A stretch of 64,000 nucleotides of DNA from Pseudomonas koreensis (GTDB lineage: Bacteria; Pseudomonadota; Gammaproteobacteria; Pseudomonadales; Pseudomonadaceae): NCBI RefSeq assembly GCF_024169245.1, contig NZ_JALJWP010000001.1, positions 434,001 through 498,000 of the forward strand, read 5' to 3'. This document shows, in pieces, positions 16,488 through 25,615 of this stretch. A program made the translations under genes and the position numbers. The notes beneath the pieces were generated by a model. That model did not search any database. It had not been told where the DNA came from and saw only the letters and a program-made list of their open reading frames with translations. How positions within the stretch are numbered: the first letter of the stretch is position 1; the number at the start of each line of letters is the position of its first letter.

Positions 16488-17093
16488 TCAGCGGTAGCGC
16501 TGCAAATGCTCGCCCACTTTGGCGGCGGGGACTTTCTGCAGTTTGCACAGCAGGTCGTGATTCAACTCGCGGACCCCGTGCTTGCCCCGCAACTCTTGCG
16601 CCAAATGCGCCATCAGATTGGCCGCCATCTCCGCATCGGCCATGGCCCGGTGAGCCTGGCCCGTATGCGGCAACTGCGCGAACGTGGTGAGCGTGCCGAG
16701 CTTGTGATTCGGCGCCGCCGGCATCAGCCGCCGCGCCAGCAATAGCGAACAGGCGAAATTCTGCAAGCGTGTGCGTTTGATCCGCCCCAGTTCGAAATCC
16801 CAGAACTTCTGGTCGAACGAGGCGTTGTGCGCCAGCAACGGCGTGCAGCCGACGAATTCGTTGACCTCTTCCATCACCCGCTCGGCGGGCGGGGCGGTGC
16901 GCAGCATGGCGTTGCTGATGCCGGTCAGTTGTTCGATGAACGCGGGGACGCGCACGCCGGCGTTCATCAGGCTCTGGTAACGCTCAACGATGCGGCCGTT
17001 TTCCAGCATGACCACGGCGATTTCCGTGGCGCGGCAGCTGCTGTTCGGCGACAGGCCGGTGGTTTCAAAGTCGATGACTGCAATGCGTTCCAA
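16488..17093 (-). CDS. DnaQ-like 3'-5' exonuclease
   Basis: This 201-residue DEDDh exonuclease has Exo I VIDFETTGLSP (D and E), the Exo II Asp in LLAHNASFD, and Exo III HRAMADAEM with the catalytic His and Asp, all intact. It is stand-alone, without polymerase or endonuclease domains. The start is TTG (plus-strand CAA at 17091-17093) with GGAG upstream. It lies 22 bp downstream of the NYN gene on the same strand, so the two nuclease-like proteins are likely co-expressed. Confidence 0.88.
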   Translation of the reverse strand: MERIAVIDFETTGLSPNSSCRATEIAVVMLENGRIVERYQSLMNAGVRVPAFIEQLTGISNAMLRTAPPAERVMEEVNEFVGCTPLLAHNASFDQKFWDFELGRIKRTRLQNFACSLLLARRLMPAAPNHKLGTLTTFAQLPHTGQAHRAMADAEMAANLMAHLAQELRGKHGVRELNHDLLCKLQKVPAAKVGEHLQRYR

Positions 17094-17115
17094 ACCGGTT
17101 TCAACTCCGTACGAA

Positions 17116-17595
17116 TCAATTCTTTAAAAGCAGCGCGCCTTCGATCGGCACGTAACGGCTGGCGGCACGGATCAGCGAGTTGGCGGTCAGGCCGGGTACG
17201 CCGTAGGCCACCGCTTGCACGCCGTGCTTGTTGATGATGCGCTCGAGCAGCATGTCGAAATCGCCGTCACCGGAGGCCAGCACCACTTCGTCGACATGGT
17301 CGGCGGCGTCCATGATGTCCAGGGTAATGCCCACGTCCCAGTCGCCCTTGGCCGAGCCGTCGCTGCGCTGGATGTAGGGCTTGAGCTTCACGGTGAAACC
17401 GAGGTTGCGCAGGATCTGCTGGAACTGCTGCTGCTTGCTGTCGCCACGGTCGATCGCGTAGGCGTAGGCCTCGACGATCTGCCCGTGCTTGCTGATGTCG
17501 GCCCACAGTGCGGCGTAGTTGAAGTGGCAACCATAGGCCTGACGCACGGTGTAGTAGAGGTTCTGCACATCGGCGAACACTGCGATTTTTTTCAC
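17116..17595 (-). CDS. NYN domain (LabA/DUF88) putative ribonuclease
   Basis: This 159-residue protein is a single PIN-like NYN domain. AVFADVQNLYYTVRQ gives the first acidic residue and Asn, DWDVGITLDIMD the middle acidic residues, and VVLASGDGDFDMLLE the last cluster. AGGAAC precedes the ATG. NYN proteins are metal-dependent RNases or related factors; the target is not known. The DnaQ-like exonuclease follows it. Confidence 0.88.
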   Translation of the reverse strand: MKKIAVFADVQNLYYTVRQAYGCHFNYAALWADISKHGQIVEAYAYAIDRGDSKQQQFQQILRNLGFTVKLKPYIQRSDGSAKGDWDVGITLDIMDAADHVDEVVLASGDGDFDMLLERIINKHGVQAVAYGVPGLTANSLIRAASRYVPIEGALLLKN

Positions 17596-17735
17596 CGGAG
17601 TTCCTGTGAGCGCGCGAGCGCACGAAGCGGGTTCAGGCGATCAGGCCCGAAAAAGGCGCTCAGTATGCCAGTCCGAAGGAGGGTTCCGCGAATAATCGGC
17701 CCGAAGCCCCGCAGGGCTCCGGACGAATGGTGAAA

Positions 17736-18497
17736 TCAGACGAAGGAGTCGTCGTCATCGAACAACGACGAATTGTCGCTGCTGTAATCGGCGTCGCTGA
17801 AACCGCCCTGTTCATTAGCGTAAGTGTCGTTGCCGACCATGCGCTGCTCATCGCCCCAGCCATTGTTGCTCTGGTCGGCGACCTGCGCCGGTTCTTCCTT
17901 GATGACCTCGACAATTTCTTCCGGTTGCTGGTTGTGATGGAACAGGCTGCTGATGCCCTGCGCCAGCATCACACCGCCGGCCACGCCGGCGGCGGTTTTC
18001 AGCGCGCCGCCGAGGAAGCTGTTGCCCGCCGCCGGAGCAGCCTGCTGCGCGTAGTTAGGCGGCGCGGCACCGAAGCTCTGTTGTGGCGCCGGTGCCTGGT
18101 AGCTCTGCTGCGGCGCCGGCTCGCGCCAGCCGCCGGTAGCTGCGGGCGCTGCGCTCTGGCTCGGCGCCGGACGCGGATTGCCGCCACCAAAAATGCTCGA
18201 CAGGAAACCACCACCACCGCTCGCTGCCGGTGCGCCGCTCTGCGCCTTGGCCGATTGCAGTTCGGCCTGCAGGCGCTGCACCTGCTGGGTCAACTGCTTG
18301 TTCTGCTCGTCGAGGCTTTTCAGCGCGGCCTCTTGCACCAGAATCGCCTGGGTCATGAAATAACCTGCCGCCGGTTGGCGTGTCAGGTGTTCCTTGATCC
18401 GCGCCTCGGCCTGGGCGTCGCGCGGGGCTGCCTCCGTTTCGGCCTGTTGCAGCCGGGAAAACAGTCCATCGATCAGGGTTTGCTCTTCGCTGTTCAT
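17736..18497 (-). CDS. DUF2076 domain-containing protein
   Basis: This 253-residue protein has N-terminal MNSEEQTLIDGLFSRLQQAE and a coiled coil (LDEQNKQLTQQVQRLQAEL, about residues 62-85), then a low-complexity Pro/Gln/Ala linker, a Gly/Ala segment (FLGGALKTAAGVAGGVMLAQGIS) that may be membrane-associated, and an acidic Asp/Ser tail ending DDDDSFV. This layout matches DUF2076 periplasmic ligand-binding-sensor-like proteins of unknown role. GAGGT precedes the ATG. Confidence 0.85.
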   Translation of the reverse strand: MNSEEQTLIDGLFSRLQQAETEAAPRDAQAEARIKEHLTRQPAAGYFMTQAILVQEAALKSLDEQNKQLTQQVQRLQAELQSAKAQSGAPAASGGGGFLSSIFGGGNPRPAPSQSAAPAATGGWREPAPQQSYQAPAPQQSFGAAPPNYAQQAAPAAGNSFLGGALKTAAGVAGGVMLAQGISSLFHHNQQPEEIVEVIKEEPAQVADQSNNGWGDEQRMVGNDTYANEQGGFSDADYSSDNSSLFDDDDSFV

Positions 18498-18674
18498 GGC
18501 GACCTCGTAGATTGCCGGTAATAACGTGCCCACGCCCACTTCAGGCGCGGTGCTCTCCTGTAATGGAGACAGTGACAAAACGTTTCAATGACCTTTACCG
18601 AATGTTTACGTTTGTGTCGGCCCGCGTTGCATCGGTTAAAGTGAGCCACTGTTTTCGACCTGCGATACCGACTG

Positions 18675-19349
18675 ATGAATGCCCTCGAAGTACTGCGCGA
18701 CTCTTTGTATTTTTTCAAACGCCATCTGGGCAGCATCGTGCAGTTGTGCCTGCCGCTGGTGATTGTCGAAGCCTTCCTGCAGCAGGCAGTCGATCACGCC
18801 ACCGGGCCGGACACCTTTGCCGGGGTCAGCATCATCGTCGGTCTGCTGGTGTATCCGCTGTACACCGCCGCGCTGATCCTGTTTCTCGATGCGCGCAGTC
18901 GTGGCGAGTCGCCGCGCAACCGTGACCTGCTGGCGATGGCCGCAACCCTGTGGCCGCGCTTCGCCGTGCTGACCGCGCTCAATACCTTGCTGATTCTGCT
19001 CGGCCTGTCGCTGTACTTCCTGCCGGGCCTGATGCTGATGGTCATGCTCGCCTTCGCTGAATACCTGCTGGTGTTGCGCGGCCTCGGGCCGTTGCAGGCG
19101 ATGAAGGAAAGCCTGCGCCTGACCCGCGGGCACTTCTGGCGCATTCTGCTGTGCATTCTCTGTGTGATGACGCCGTTGTGGCTGCTCAAGGGCGCGACGC
19201 TGGCGGTGTACCCCGAACCGCAGAATCCGCTGATTGCCGGGCTGATCGACAGCGCTCACAGCTTTCTGCAACTGTTCACCAGTGTGGTGCTGTTCCGTCT
19301 GTTCATGCTGATCAGCGAATTGCCGGACAAACGTAACGGAGCGGTCTGA
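18675..19349 (+). CDS. YciC-family inner-membrane protein
   Basis: This 224-residue integral membrane protein has about five to six hydrophobic segments. The pattern LRDSLYFFKRHLGSIVQLCLPLVIVEAF at the N terminus and AMKESLRLTRGHFWRILL in the middle match UPF0259/YciC. Function is unknown. The endonuclease-like gene follows 75 bp later on the same strand. Confidence 0.8.
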   Translation: MNALEVLRDSLYFFKRHLGSIVQLCLPLVIVEAFLQQAVDHATGPDTFAGVSIIVGLLVYPLYTAALILFLDARSRGESPRNRDLLAMAATLWPRFAVLTALNTLLILLGLSLYFLPGLMLMVMLAFAEYLLVLRGLGPLQAMKESLRLTRGHFWRILLCILCVMTPLWLLKGATLAVYPEPQNPLIAGLIDSAHSFLQLFTSVVLFRLFMLISELPDKRNGAV

Positions 19350-19424
19350 CCGCGCCGTGCTTGGGCTTCGCCGCTGCCGTCAGGTATGCTCGGGGCCACT
19401 TTCTGTAACGCTATAAGCCGAGCC

Positions 19425-20504
19425 ATGACCCGTCTGCTGCGCTACACCCTGCTGCTCGTTGTCCTCGCCGTCGTCCTGCTCGGCGTGCTGCTGTTCAGCC
19501 TGACCTGGCGCCCCGACGCCCGCGAAACCCTGCCGGTCAGCTGTAATGCTACGGCGCCGACGCTGGTGCCCGGGCAAGCGCTGAAAGTCATGACGTGGAA
19601 CGTGCAGTTCCTCGCCGGCAAGCGCTACGTGTTCTGGAATGACTTGGCTCAGGGCGACGATGAAGCGCCGACTCTGGAAGACATGGCCTTCAGCCTCGAC
19701 GAAGTGGCGCGGGTGATCCGCGACGAACAACCCGACGTGGTGCTGTTGCAGGAACTCGACGACGGCGCCAAGGCCAGCGATTACCAGAATCAGCTCAAGC
19801 TGTTGCAGGAACGCGTCGCCGATCTGTATCCGTGCAGTGCCAGCGCCTTCGACTGGAAGGCCGATTTCGTCCCCGAGCCCCATATCTACGGCAGCGTCGG
19901 CCGCCAGTTGGCGACATTGAGTCGCTATCGCATCGAACACGCCGAACGCCTGCAACTGCCCGTCGCCCCGAGCAACTTCATCAGCCGCCAGTTCCAGCCC
20001 AAAGACGCCTTGCTGGCAGCCAAGCTGCCGCTCAGCGATGGCGGACAACTGACCGTATTCAATACCCACTTGCAGCGCGCCAGCCAGGCGGACGGCAACG
20101 TGCAGGCGCAAGTCGCTGCGGTGGCCAAAGTGCTCGACAAGTATGAAAGCCAAGGCCTGCCGTGGCTGATCGGTGGCGATTTCAATCTGTTGCCGCTGGG
20201 CCAGTATCGACGCCTGCCCGTCGAGCGGCGCACGCCCTACTCTGCCGACAGCGAACTGCATCTGCTGTGGAACAAGTACCCGATGATCCCGACCAACAAC
20301 GAGGCCGGCGGCATCGACCGGGCCAAATGGCTGACCCATTACCCCAACGACCCCGGGCTCAACGGCCCGGATCGCACGGTGGATTATCTGTTCTACAGCC
20401 CGAAGCTCAAACGCCTGCAAGCACAGGTGCGGCAGGACGATACCTTGCGCATCTCCGACCACTTGCCGGTGATTGCGCGGTTCTTGCTACCCGCTGCGCC
20501 ATAA
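19425..20504 (+). CDS. Endonuclease/exonuclease/phosphatase-family protein with N-terminal anchor
   Basis: This 359-residue protein has one N-terminal membrane segment (about residues 5-26) and a periplasm-facing EEP domain. LKVMTWNVQFL, VVLLQELDD, FNTHLQ, WLIGGDFNLLPLG and the terminal ISDHLPVIARF give the Asn, Glu, Asp-Asn and Asp-His catalytic set. The substrate may be nucleic acid, phospholipid or another phosphodiester. I chose the start MTRLLRYT. Confidence 0.86.
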   Translation: MTRLLRYTLLLVVLAVVLLGVLLFSLTWRPDARETLPVSCNATAPTLVPGQALKVMTWNVQFLAGKRYVFWNDLAQGDDEAPTLEDMAFSLDEVARVIRDEQPDVVLLQELDDGAKASDYQNQLKLLQERVADLYPCSASAFDWKADFVPEPHIYGSVGRQLATLSRYRIEHAERLQLPVAPSNFISRQFQPKDALLAAKLPLSDGGQLTVFNTHLQRASQADGNVQAQVAAVAKVLDKYESQGLPWLIGGDFNLLPLGQYRRLPVERRTPYSADSELHLLWNKYPMIPTNNEAGGIDRAKWLTHYPNDPGLNGPDRTVDYLFYSPKLKRLQAQVRQDDTLRISDHLPVIARFLLPAAP

Positions 20505-20514
20505 GCTTTTGCCC

Positions 20515-20940
20515 TTATAAACCGGGCGGAACGTAACCCGGAACATAGCGAACATTGGCGCACTTGCCGTGCAGTATTCGCCCGTCTTCGATCAGGAACT
20601 GGGCGATCTTCTTCTGCTGATTGATCTTCGCCTGCAACTTGCAGGTAGAACTGTGGCCGACCTGTTGGTAGTGCTCGGTGTAGACCATGCCATTGCCGGT
20701 ATGGGTCATCGAAGTGCCGGCCGCTTCGGTGGAGGTCCAGCTCGCGGATTTGTGCCAGGTCAGCACGGCCAAGGGCTCGCCGTTCGGGCCGGTTTCCTTT
20801 GCCATCGAGTCGGGCGTGCCGAACAGGTCCAGTGCTTCCTGGAGATCGCGGCCTTCCCAGCGGCTTTGCGCAATGCTGGAACAACCGGTCAAAAATAACC
20901 CCGCCAACAGGATTGCCAGCCATAAGCGTGTGTAAGTCAT
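20515..20940 (-). CDS. Hypothetical lipoprotein
   Basis: This 141-residue protein has a lipoprotein signal (LFLTGC, Cys at about residue 20). The mature region contains WEGRDLQEALDLFGTPD and repeated Ser/Thr. I do not recognise a characterised relative. It is convergent with the EEP gene and downstream of another exported protein gene on the same strand (13-bp gap), so both may form one operon. Confidence 0.75.
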   Translation of the reverse strand: MTYTRLWLAILLAGLFLTGCSSIAQSRWEGRDLQEALDLFGTPDSMAKETGPNGEPLAVLTWHKSASWTSTEAAGTSMTHTGNGMVYTEHYQQVGHSSTCKLQAKINQQKKIAQFLIEDGRILHGKCANVRYVPGYVPPGL

Positions 20941-20953
20941 TGGAGGCCCCGGC

Positions 20954-21526
20954 TTATTTCTTGAGTTCGAGCAGGCTGTCGATGTTGTCCATCATCTGGC
21001 TCTTTTGCTGAATCGGCGCGAGCTTGAAGAACATCTGCTGCAGCATTTCGATCATTTGCAGGTATTCCATCTTGCCCACGGCGGCCATGTCGTTTTTCGC
21101 GCGACTGCCCGGCGCACAGGCAAACTTCAGCGCTTGCTGGACCCAGAACTCTTTCGGGGTCTGCCATTGATTGGCAACTTTCAGATGACGCATGGTGTAG
21201 GCGAGACGCTCGATGGACTGGCCATTGATAAAACGTACCTTGCCTGTAGAGCATTGGGCTTCGAGGTTGTAGACGTCGATCATCGGTTTGCCCGGCTCTT
21301 CATAAACCAGAGTCACCGCGACCATGGTTGCGCCTTTGGTTTTCTGCGAAGGCACCACCGACGTCGCATCGGCGACGTACATGATGTTTTTCTGGGGCAC
21401 GCCATTGCCATAGATAATCCACCAGTCGCCAATCGGATTGGGGTCTTCGGCCAGGGCCGGACTGGAGGCGGCCAATAGCGCAGCCGACAAGAAGATCAAC
21501 TTCTTGAGCTTGAAAAAAGAGGTCAT
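20954..21526 (-). CDS. Secreted hypothetical protein
   Basis: This 190-residue protein has a signal peptide (MTSFFKLKKLIFLSAALLAA, cleavage near ALA/EDP). The mature part starts NPIGDWWIIYGNGVPQKNIMYVADA and has one Cys pair candidate. This resembles surface-adhesin-like small exported proteins, but I do not name a function. I used the ATG at 21526; a longer frame to 21709 lacks a ribosome site and would bury the signal peptide. Confidence 0.7.
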   Translation of the reverse strand: MTSFFKLKKLIFLSAALLAASSPALAEDPNPIGDWWIIYGNGVPQKNIMYVADATSVVPSQKTKGATMVAVTLVYEEPGKPMIDVYNLEAQCSTGKVRFINGQSIERLAYTMRHLKVANQWQTPKEFWVQQALKFACAPGSRAKNDMAAVGKMEYLQMIEMLQQMFFKLAPIQQKSQMMDNIDSLLELKK

Positions 21527-21656
21527 GGGCAGTTCCGTTCCTTGGGCACAAGTTGCCAGGCAACAAGGCTTGTTATTGTTCAGGCGGCGATTTTGCGAGC
21601 CTGAACAAACAAGGGCAATTAGCACGGATGGGCTAATGGCGCGCTGCCATTGCAGG

Positions 21657-24176
21657 TCAGGTGCCCCGTGGTTTTGCCCGTGCGGTAGCTTCGGCGACCA
21701 AGGGATCATCCGGCCAATAGTGCTTCGGATAACGCCCCTTCAAATCTTTCTTCACCTCGGCATAGGTGCTGCGCCAGAAGTTGGCCAGATCCTGGGTGAC
21801 CTGCACCGGCCGTCGCGCTGGCGAGAGCAGATGCAGCTTTACCACTTGCCTCCCGCCGGCAATCCGAGGCGTATCGGCCAGACCAAACAATTCCTGCAAG
21901 CGCACCGCGAGTATCGGCGGATGTTCGCTGTAATCCAGTCGAATCGATGAGCCCGACGGCACGCTCAAATGATGCGGCGCCAGTTCATCGAGCTTCTGTG
22001 GCAGCGGCCACGGCAGCAGGTTGCGCACGATGCTCGACAGATCGAGGTTGGCGAAATGGCTGAGCCGCGAGACCTTGCCCAGATACGGCAGCAACCAGTC
22101 TTCCAGCGTATTCAGTAGCGCTGCGTCGCTGACATCCGGCCACTGGCTGTTGTCCTGAGTGCGCAGATCGAGCTGGCGCAACAGCGCCACCCGCGCCTGC
22201 CACTGGCGCAGTTCCGGCGTCCACGGCAGCAACTCCAGCCCCTTGCGCCGGACCAGATTGACTAGGGCCTGACTGCGCGCGTTTTCATCCAGACCGGTCA
22301 ACGGCTCGCGGCTGAGAATCAGCTCGCCGACCTTGCGCTGGCGCTCGGCGCGCAGCACGCCTTCGCGCTCGTCCCAGTCGAGTTGATCGACGCTGCGCAC
22401 TTGCTCGGCGAGCACCGAGTCGAACAGCGCCGGATCGAAATCCGCCGCCAGATAAATGCGTTCTTCGCGCTGACCCTGACGACTGCCGAGGTCGGCAATG
22501 ACGATCCACTCGTGCTTCATCAGGCTGTCGGCTTCGGCGAACAGCGCGGCGCGACCGTTGGCCAAACGGTATTCGGCACCACCGGCGCGCCGTTGCTGGG
22601 CGACGCGATCCGGGTAGGCCAGCGCCAACAGCGCGCCGAGCCAGCGCGGATGCTCGGCATCGCTGACCGGTTCGCTCGGCTTGCCACGCAGGTAGCCGCG
22701 ATACTGCCGGGCCAATTGCCGGGCACGTTGCACCCCGCCCTGCGCACCTCGACCAGCGCGCTCTTCACCGGAAAGCAAGACCAAGCGGCTGTGCAGATCG
22801 GCACCCGCACCGCGCAGGATATCGCGCTCGCCGAGCAGTGCCGCCACATCACAGGCCATCGCCGCCAACCCCAGCGCCTGACCGCGCAACAGCAAGTGCG
22901 CGATGCGCGGATGCGCCGGCAGTTCAGCCATGGCCTGACCGTGGGCCGTCAGCGTGTCACCGTGCAAGGCGCCGAGCCGTTGCAGCAAATCCTGCGCCTG
23001 GCCATAAGCGGCCGCTGGCGGCACGTCGAGCCAGACCAGTTCGCCCGGGGCCACGCCCCAGCGCCCAAGCTGCAACGCGAGGCTGGCCAGATCCGCCGAG
23101 AGAATTTCCGCGCTGCCATAAGCCGCGAGTTGTTCGTGCTGGTCCTGCGACCACAGGCGATAACACACGCCCGGCTCCAAACGCCCGGCACGGCCGGCAC
23201 GCTGGGTGGCGCTGGCCTTGGAGATCCGTTGCGTGTCGAGACGGGTCATGCCGCTGCCCGGGTCGAAACGCGGCACCCGCGCCAGCCCGGCATCGATGAC
23301 CACGCGCACGCCGTTGATGGTCAGGCTGGTCTCGGCGATGTTGGTCGCCAGCACCACTTTGCGTTGGCCGGACGGCGCCGGATCGATCGCCGCGCGTTGC
23401 GCATTGAGGTCGAGTTCACCGTGCAGCGGGCACAGCAAGACGTCTTTGCGCTCGCCGATGGCGTCGGCCAACTGCTGATGCACGCGGCGGATTTCTGCTT
23501 GCCCCGGCAGGAACACCAACAGGCTGCCGGTCTCGTCGTGCAGCGCTTCGAGTACGGTTTGCGTGACGCGCTGATCAATGTATTCGCCCGGCTGAAATGG
23601 TCGGCCCCAGCGCATCGTCACCGGATACATGCGCCCTTCGCTGCGAAGGATCGGCGCGTCATCGAGCAACCCGGCCAGACGCTCGCCTTCGAGGGTGGCC
23701 GACATCAGCAGAATCTTCAGCGGCTGTTCAGCGCGAAACAGCTCGCGACCGTTCAGACTGAGCGCCAGCGCCAGATCGGCGTCGAGACTGCGTTCATGAA
23801 ATTCGTCGAAGATCAGCAGGCCCACGCCTTCCAGCGCCGGGTCGTCCTGCAAGCGCCGGGTGAGGATGCCTTCGGTGACCACTTCGATACGCGTCTTCGG
23901 GCCAACCTTGCTGTCGAGGCGAATGCGATAGCCGACGGTTTCACCGACCTGCTCGCCGAGCTCGCTGGCCAAACGCTCCGCCGCCGCCCGCGCAGCCAGA
24001 CGCCGGGGTTCGAGCATGACGATGGTCTGCCCGGCCAGCCAGGCTTCGTTGAGCAAGGCCAAGGGCACGCGGGTGGTTTTACCGGCGCCGGGCGGTGCTT
24101 CGAGCACGGCTTCGTGGCGTGACGCGAGGGCTTCACGCAGGGCGGGTAAAACATCGTCGATCGGCAAAGAAATCAT
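21657..24176 (-). CDS. hrpB: ATP-dependent helicase HrpB
   Basis: This 839-residue DEAH/RHA-family helicase has Walker A PGAGKTT (K33), a DEFH box at 124-127, SATLEGERLA, the helicase C domain (ATNIAETSLTINGVRVVIDAG, QRAGRAGR), an HA2 region and the C-terminal HrpB domain (VKLHLLSPARRPVQVTQDLA). Its length compares with about 809 in E. coli. GGGAG lies five bases before the chosen ATG. Its role is RNA-related; in some proteobacteria it processes specific mRNAs, but here that is unknown. Confidence 0.93.
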   Translation of the reverse strand: MISLPIDDVLPALREALASRHEAVLEAPPGAGKTTRVPLALLNEAWLAGQTIVMLEPRRLAARAAAERLASELGEQVGETVGYRIRLDSKVGPKTRIEVVTEGILTRRLQDDPALEGVGLLIFDEFHERSLDADLALALSLNGRELFRAEQPLKILLMSATLEGERLAGLLDDAPILRSEGRMYPVTMRWGRPFQPGEYIDQRVTQTVLEALHDETGSLLVFLPGQAEIRRVHQQLADAIGERKDVLLCPLHGELDLNAQRAAIDPAPSGQRKVVLATNIAETSLTINGVRVVIDAGLARVPRFDPGSGMTRLDTQRISKASATQRAGRAGRLEPGVCYRLWSQDQHEQLAAYGSAEILSADLASLALQLGRWGVAPGELVWLDVPPAAAYGQAQDLLQRLGALHGDTLTAHGQAMAELPAHPRIAHLLLRGQALGLAAMACDVAALLGERDILRGAGADLHSRLVLLSGEERAGRGAQGGVQRARQLARQYRGYLRGKPSEPVSDAEHPRWLGALLALAYPDRVAQQRRAGGAEYRLANGRAALFAEADSLMKHEWIVIADLGSRQGQREERIYLAADFDPALFDSVLAEQVRSVDQLDWDEREGVLRAERQRKVGELILSREPLTGLDENARSQALVNLVRRKGLELLPWTPELRQWQARVALLRQLDLRTQDNSQWPDVSDAALLNTLEDWLLPYLGKVSRLSHFANLDLSSIVRNLLPWPLPQKLDELAPHHLSVPSGSSIRLDYSEHPPILAVRLQELFGLADTPRIAGGRQVVKLHLLSPARRPVQVTQDLANFWRSTYAEVKKDLKGRYPKHYWPDDPLVAEATARAKPRGT

Positions 24177-24286
24177 GCTGGCTCCCAAACAGAGGCGCGA
24201 GTATAACGGCGAACTGCAACGCGTTCGTCAGGGTCTTAACTTCACAAGACGAAGCTTCGTTATTTGATGACTCAGGAGACATTTCC

Positions 24287-24706
24287 ATGCGCTTACCCCC
24301 TCGCCTGATCGGCGGTGTTCTGGTCGCTACCCTACTCACGCAAATCACTGCATGCGGTTCGATTTTCTACCCGGACCGCCGTGGCCAGATCGACGGCAAG
24401 ATCGACCCGGCGATCGCCGTGCTCGATGCCGTCGGGCTGCTGTTCTACATCATTCCCGGGCTGATCGCGTTTGCCGTCGACTTCGCCACTGGCGCGATCT
24501 ATTTCGAACCGGGCCACACCGCGCAAATCGATCCGGCCAGGCTCAAGCAAGCCATCGGCCCGGACGGTCAGGTCGATAATCACAAATTGCAGGCGATTCT
24601 TGAAAGCGAGTTGGGCCGAGATTTTCCACTCGACGACCCGCGCCTGATTCAACACAAAGGCAGCACTCAACAACTGGCGATGTTCGGCCTGCAACCCGCC
24701 GCTTAA
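24287..24706 (+). CDS. Hypothetical polyribonucleotide-nucleotidyltransferase-neighbour-type lipoprotein, function unknown
   Basis: This 139-residue protein has a lipoprotein signal ending LLTQITAC. The mature part has a GSIFYPDRRGQIDGKIDPAIAVLD opening, then a hydrophobic segment (VGLLFYIIPGLIAFAVDFATGAIYF) and a soluble tail. The short SIFYPERRGQ-like opening recurs in proteobacterial lipoproteins of unknown function. CAGGAGA precedes the ATG. The cation transporter gene follows after 12 bp, so they are probably one transcript. Confidence 0.72.
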   Translation: MRLPPRLIGGVLVATLLTQITACGSIFYPDRRGQIDGKIDPAIAVLDAVGLLFYIIPGLIAFAVDFATGAIYFEPGHTAQIDPARLKQAIGPDGQVDNHKLQAILESELGRDFPLDDPRLIQHKGSTQQLAMFGLQPAA

Positions 24707-24718
24707 CAAGGACGTTCA

Positions 24719-25615
24719 ATGACCTCCAGCCCCGAACACGCCCGTCTTCTGCGGCTGGCGACCCGCGCCTCGGTGGCGGTGGCCTGCACGCTGATCGTCG
24801 CCAAGGCGATTGCCTGGTGGCTCAGTGGTTCGGTGAGCATGCTCGCCGGCCTCACCGACTCGGCGCTGGATGGCGTCACCTCGATGCTCAATCTGCTGGC
24901 GGTGCATTACGCGTTGCGCCCGGCGGATGACGATCACCGTTATGGCCACGGCAAAGCCGAGTCCCTGGCGGGCATGGCGCAGGCGTTGTTCATCGGTGGC
25001 AGCGCGGTGTTGATCGCGTTTCAGGCCTACCAGCGCTTGCAGACGCCGGAGCCGCTTGGCGCGCCTTGGCTGAGCATCGGGGTGATCGTGTTTTCTCTGC
25101 TGCTGACCGCCGCGCTGCTGATGTTGCAGCATCGGGTGATCAAGCAGACCGGCTCCAACGCCGTACGCGCCGACTCGCTGCATTACCGTTCGGACCTGCT
25201 GCTCAACGGCAGCATCCTGATCGCGCTGGTGCTGGCGGGTATGGGCTTTGCGCAACTGGATGCGTGGTTTGGCCTGGGGATTGCCGCGTACATTTTCTGG
25301 AGCGCGATCCAGATCGCCCGGGAAAGTTTTTCGGTGTTGATGGACGAGGAACTGCCGACCGATGTCAGCCAGCACATGCTCGAACTGGCCTGCAGCGTGC
25401 CGGGCGTGCTCGGCGCACATGACCTGCGCACGCGGATTTCCGGCAATCACTGGTTTGTGCAATTGCATCTTGAATTGCCAGGCGAACTGACCCTGTCAGT
25501 TGCCCATGGCATCAGCGATCAAGCGGCAGCGGCGATTCACAGGGCTTATCCGAAGGCCGAAGTGCTGGTGCACGCCGACCCACAGGAAGTGGTGCTCGCC
25601 GCCCGCACTCAATAA
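24719..25615 (+). CDS. fieF: Cation diffusion facilitator, FieF type
   Basis: This 298-residue divalent-metal/proton antiporter has six membrane segments. Metal-site residues appear in GLTDSALDGVTSML (two Asp) and ADSLHYRSDLLLNG (His and Asp); DHRYGHGKAESLAGMAQ is the family signature. The C-terminal cytoplasmic domain binds metal (GAHDLRTRISGNHWFVQLHLEL). Export of Zn or Fe is expected. Its last 7 bp overlap the convergent gene at 25609. Confidence 0.9.
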   Translation: MTSSPEHARLLRLATRASVAVACTLIVAKAIAWWLSGSVSMLAGLTDSALDGVTSMLNLLAVHYALRPADDDHRYGHGKAESLAGMAQALFIGGSAVLIAFQAYQRLQTPEPLGAPWLSIGVIVFSLLLTAALLMLQHRVIKQTGSNAVRADSLHYRSDLLLNGSILIALVLAGMGFAQLDAWFGLGIAAYIFWSAIQIARESFSVLMDEELPTDVSQHMLELACSVPGVLGAHDLRTRISGNHWFVQLHLELPGELTLSVAHGISDQAAAAIHRAYPKAEVLVHADPQEVVLAARTQ

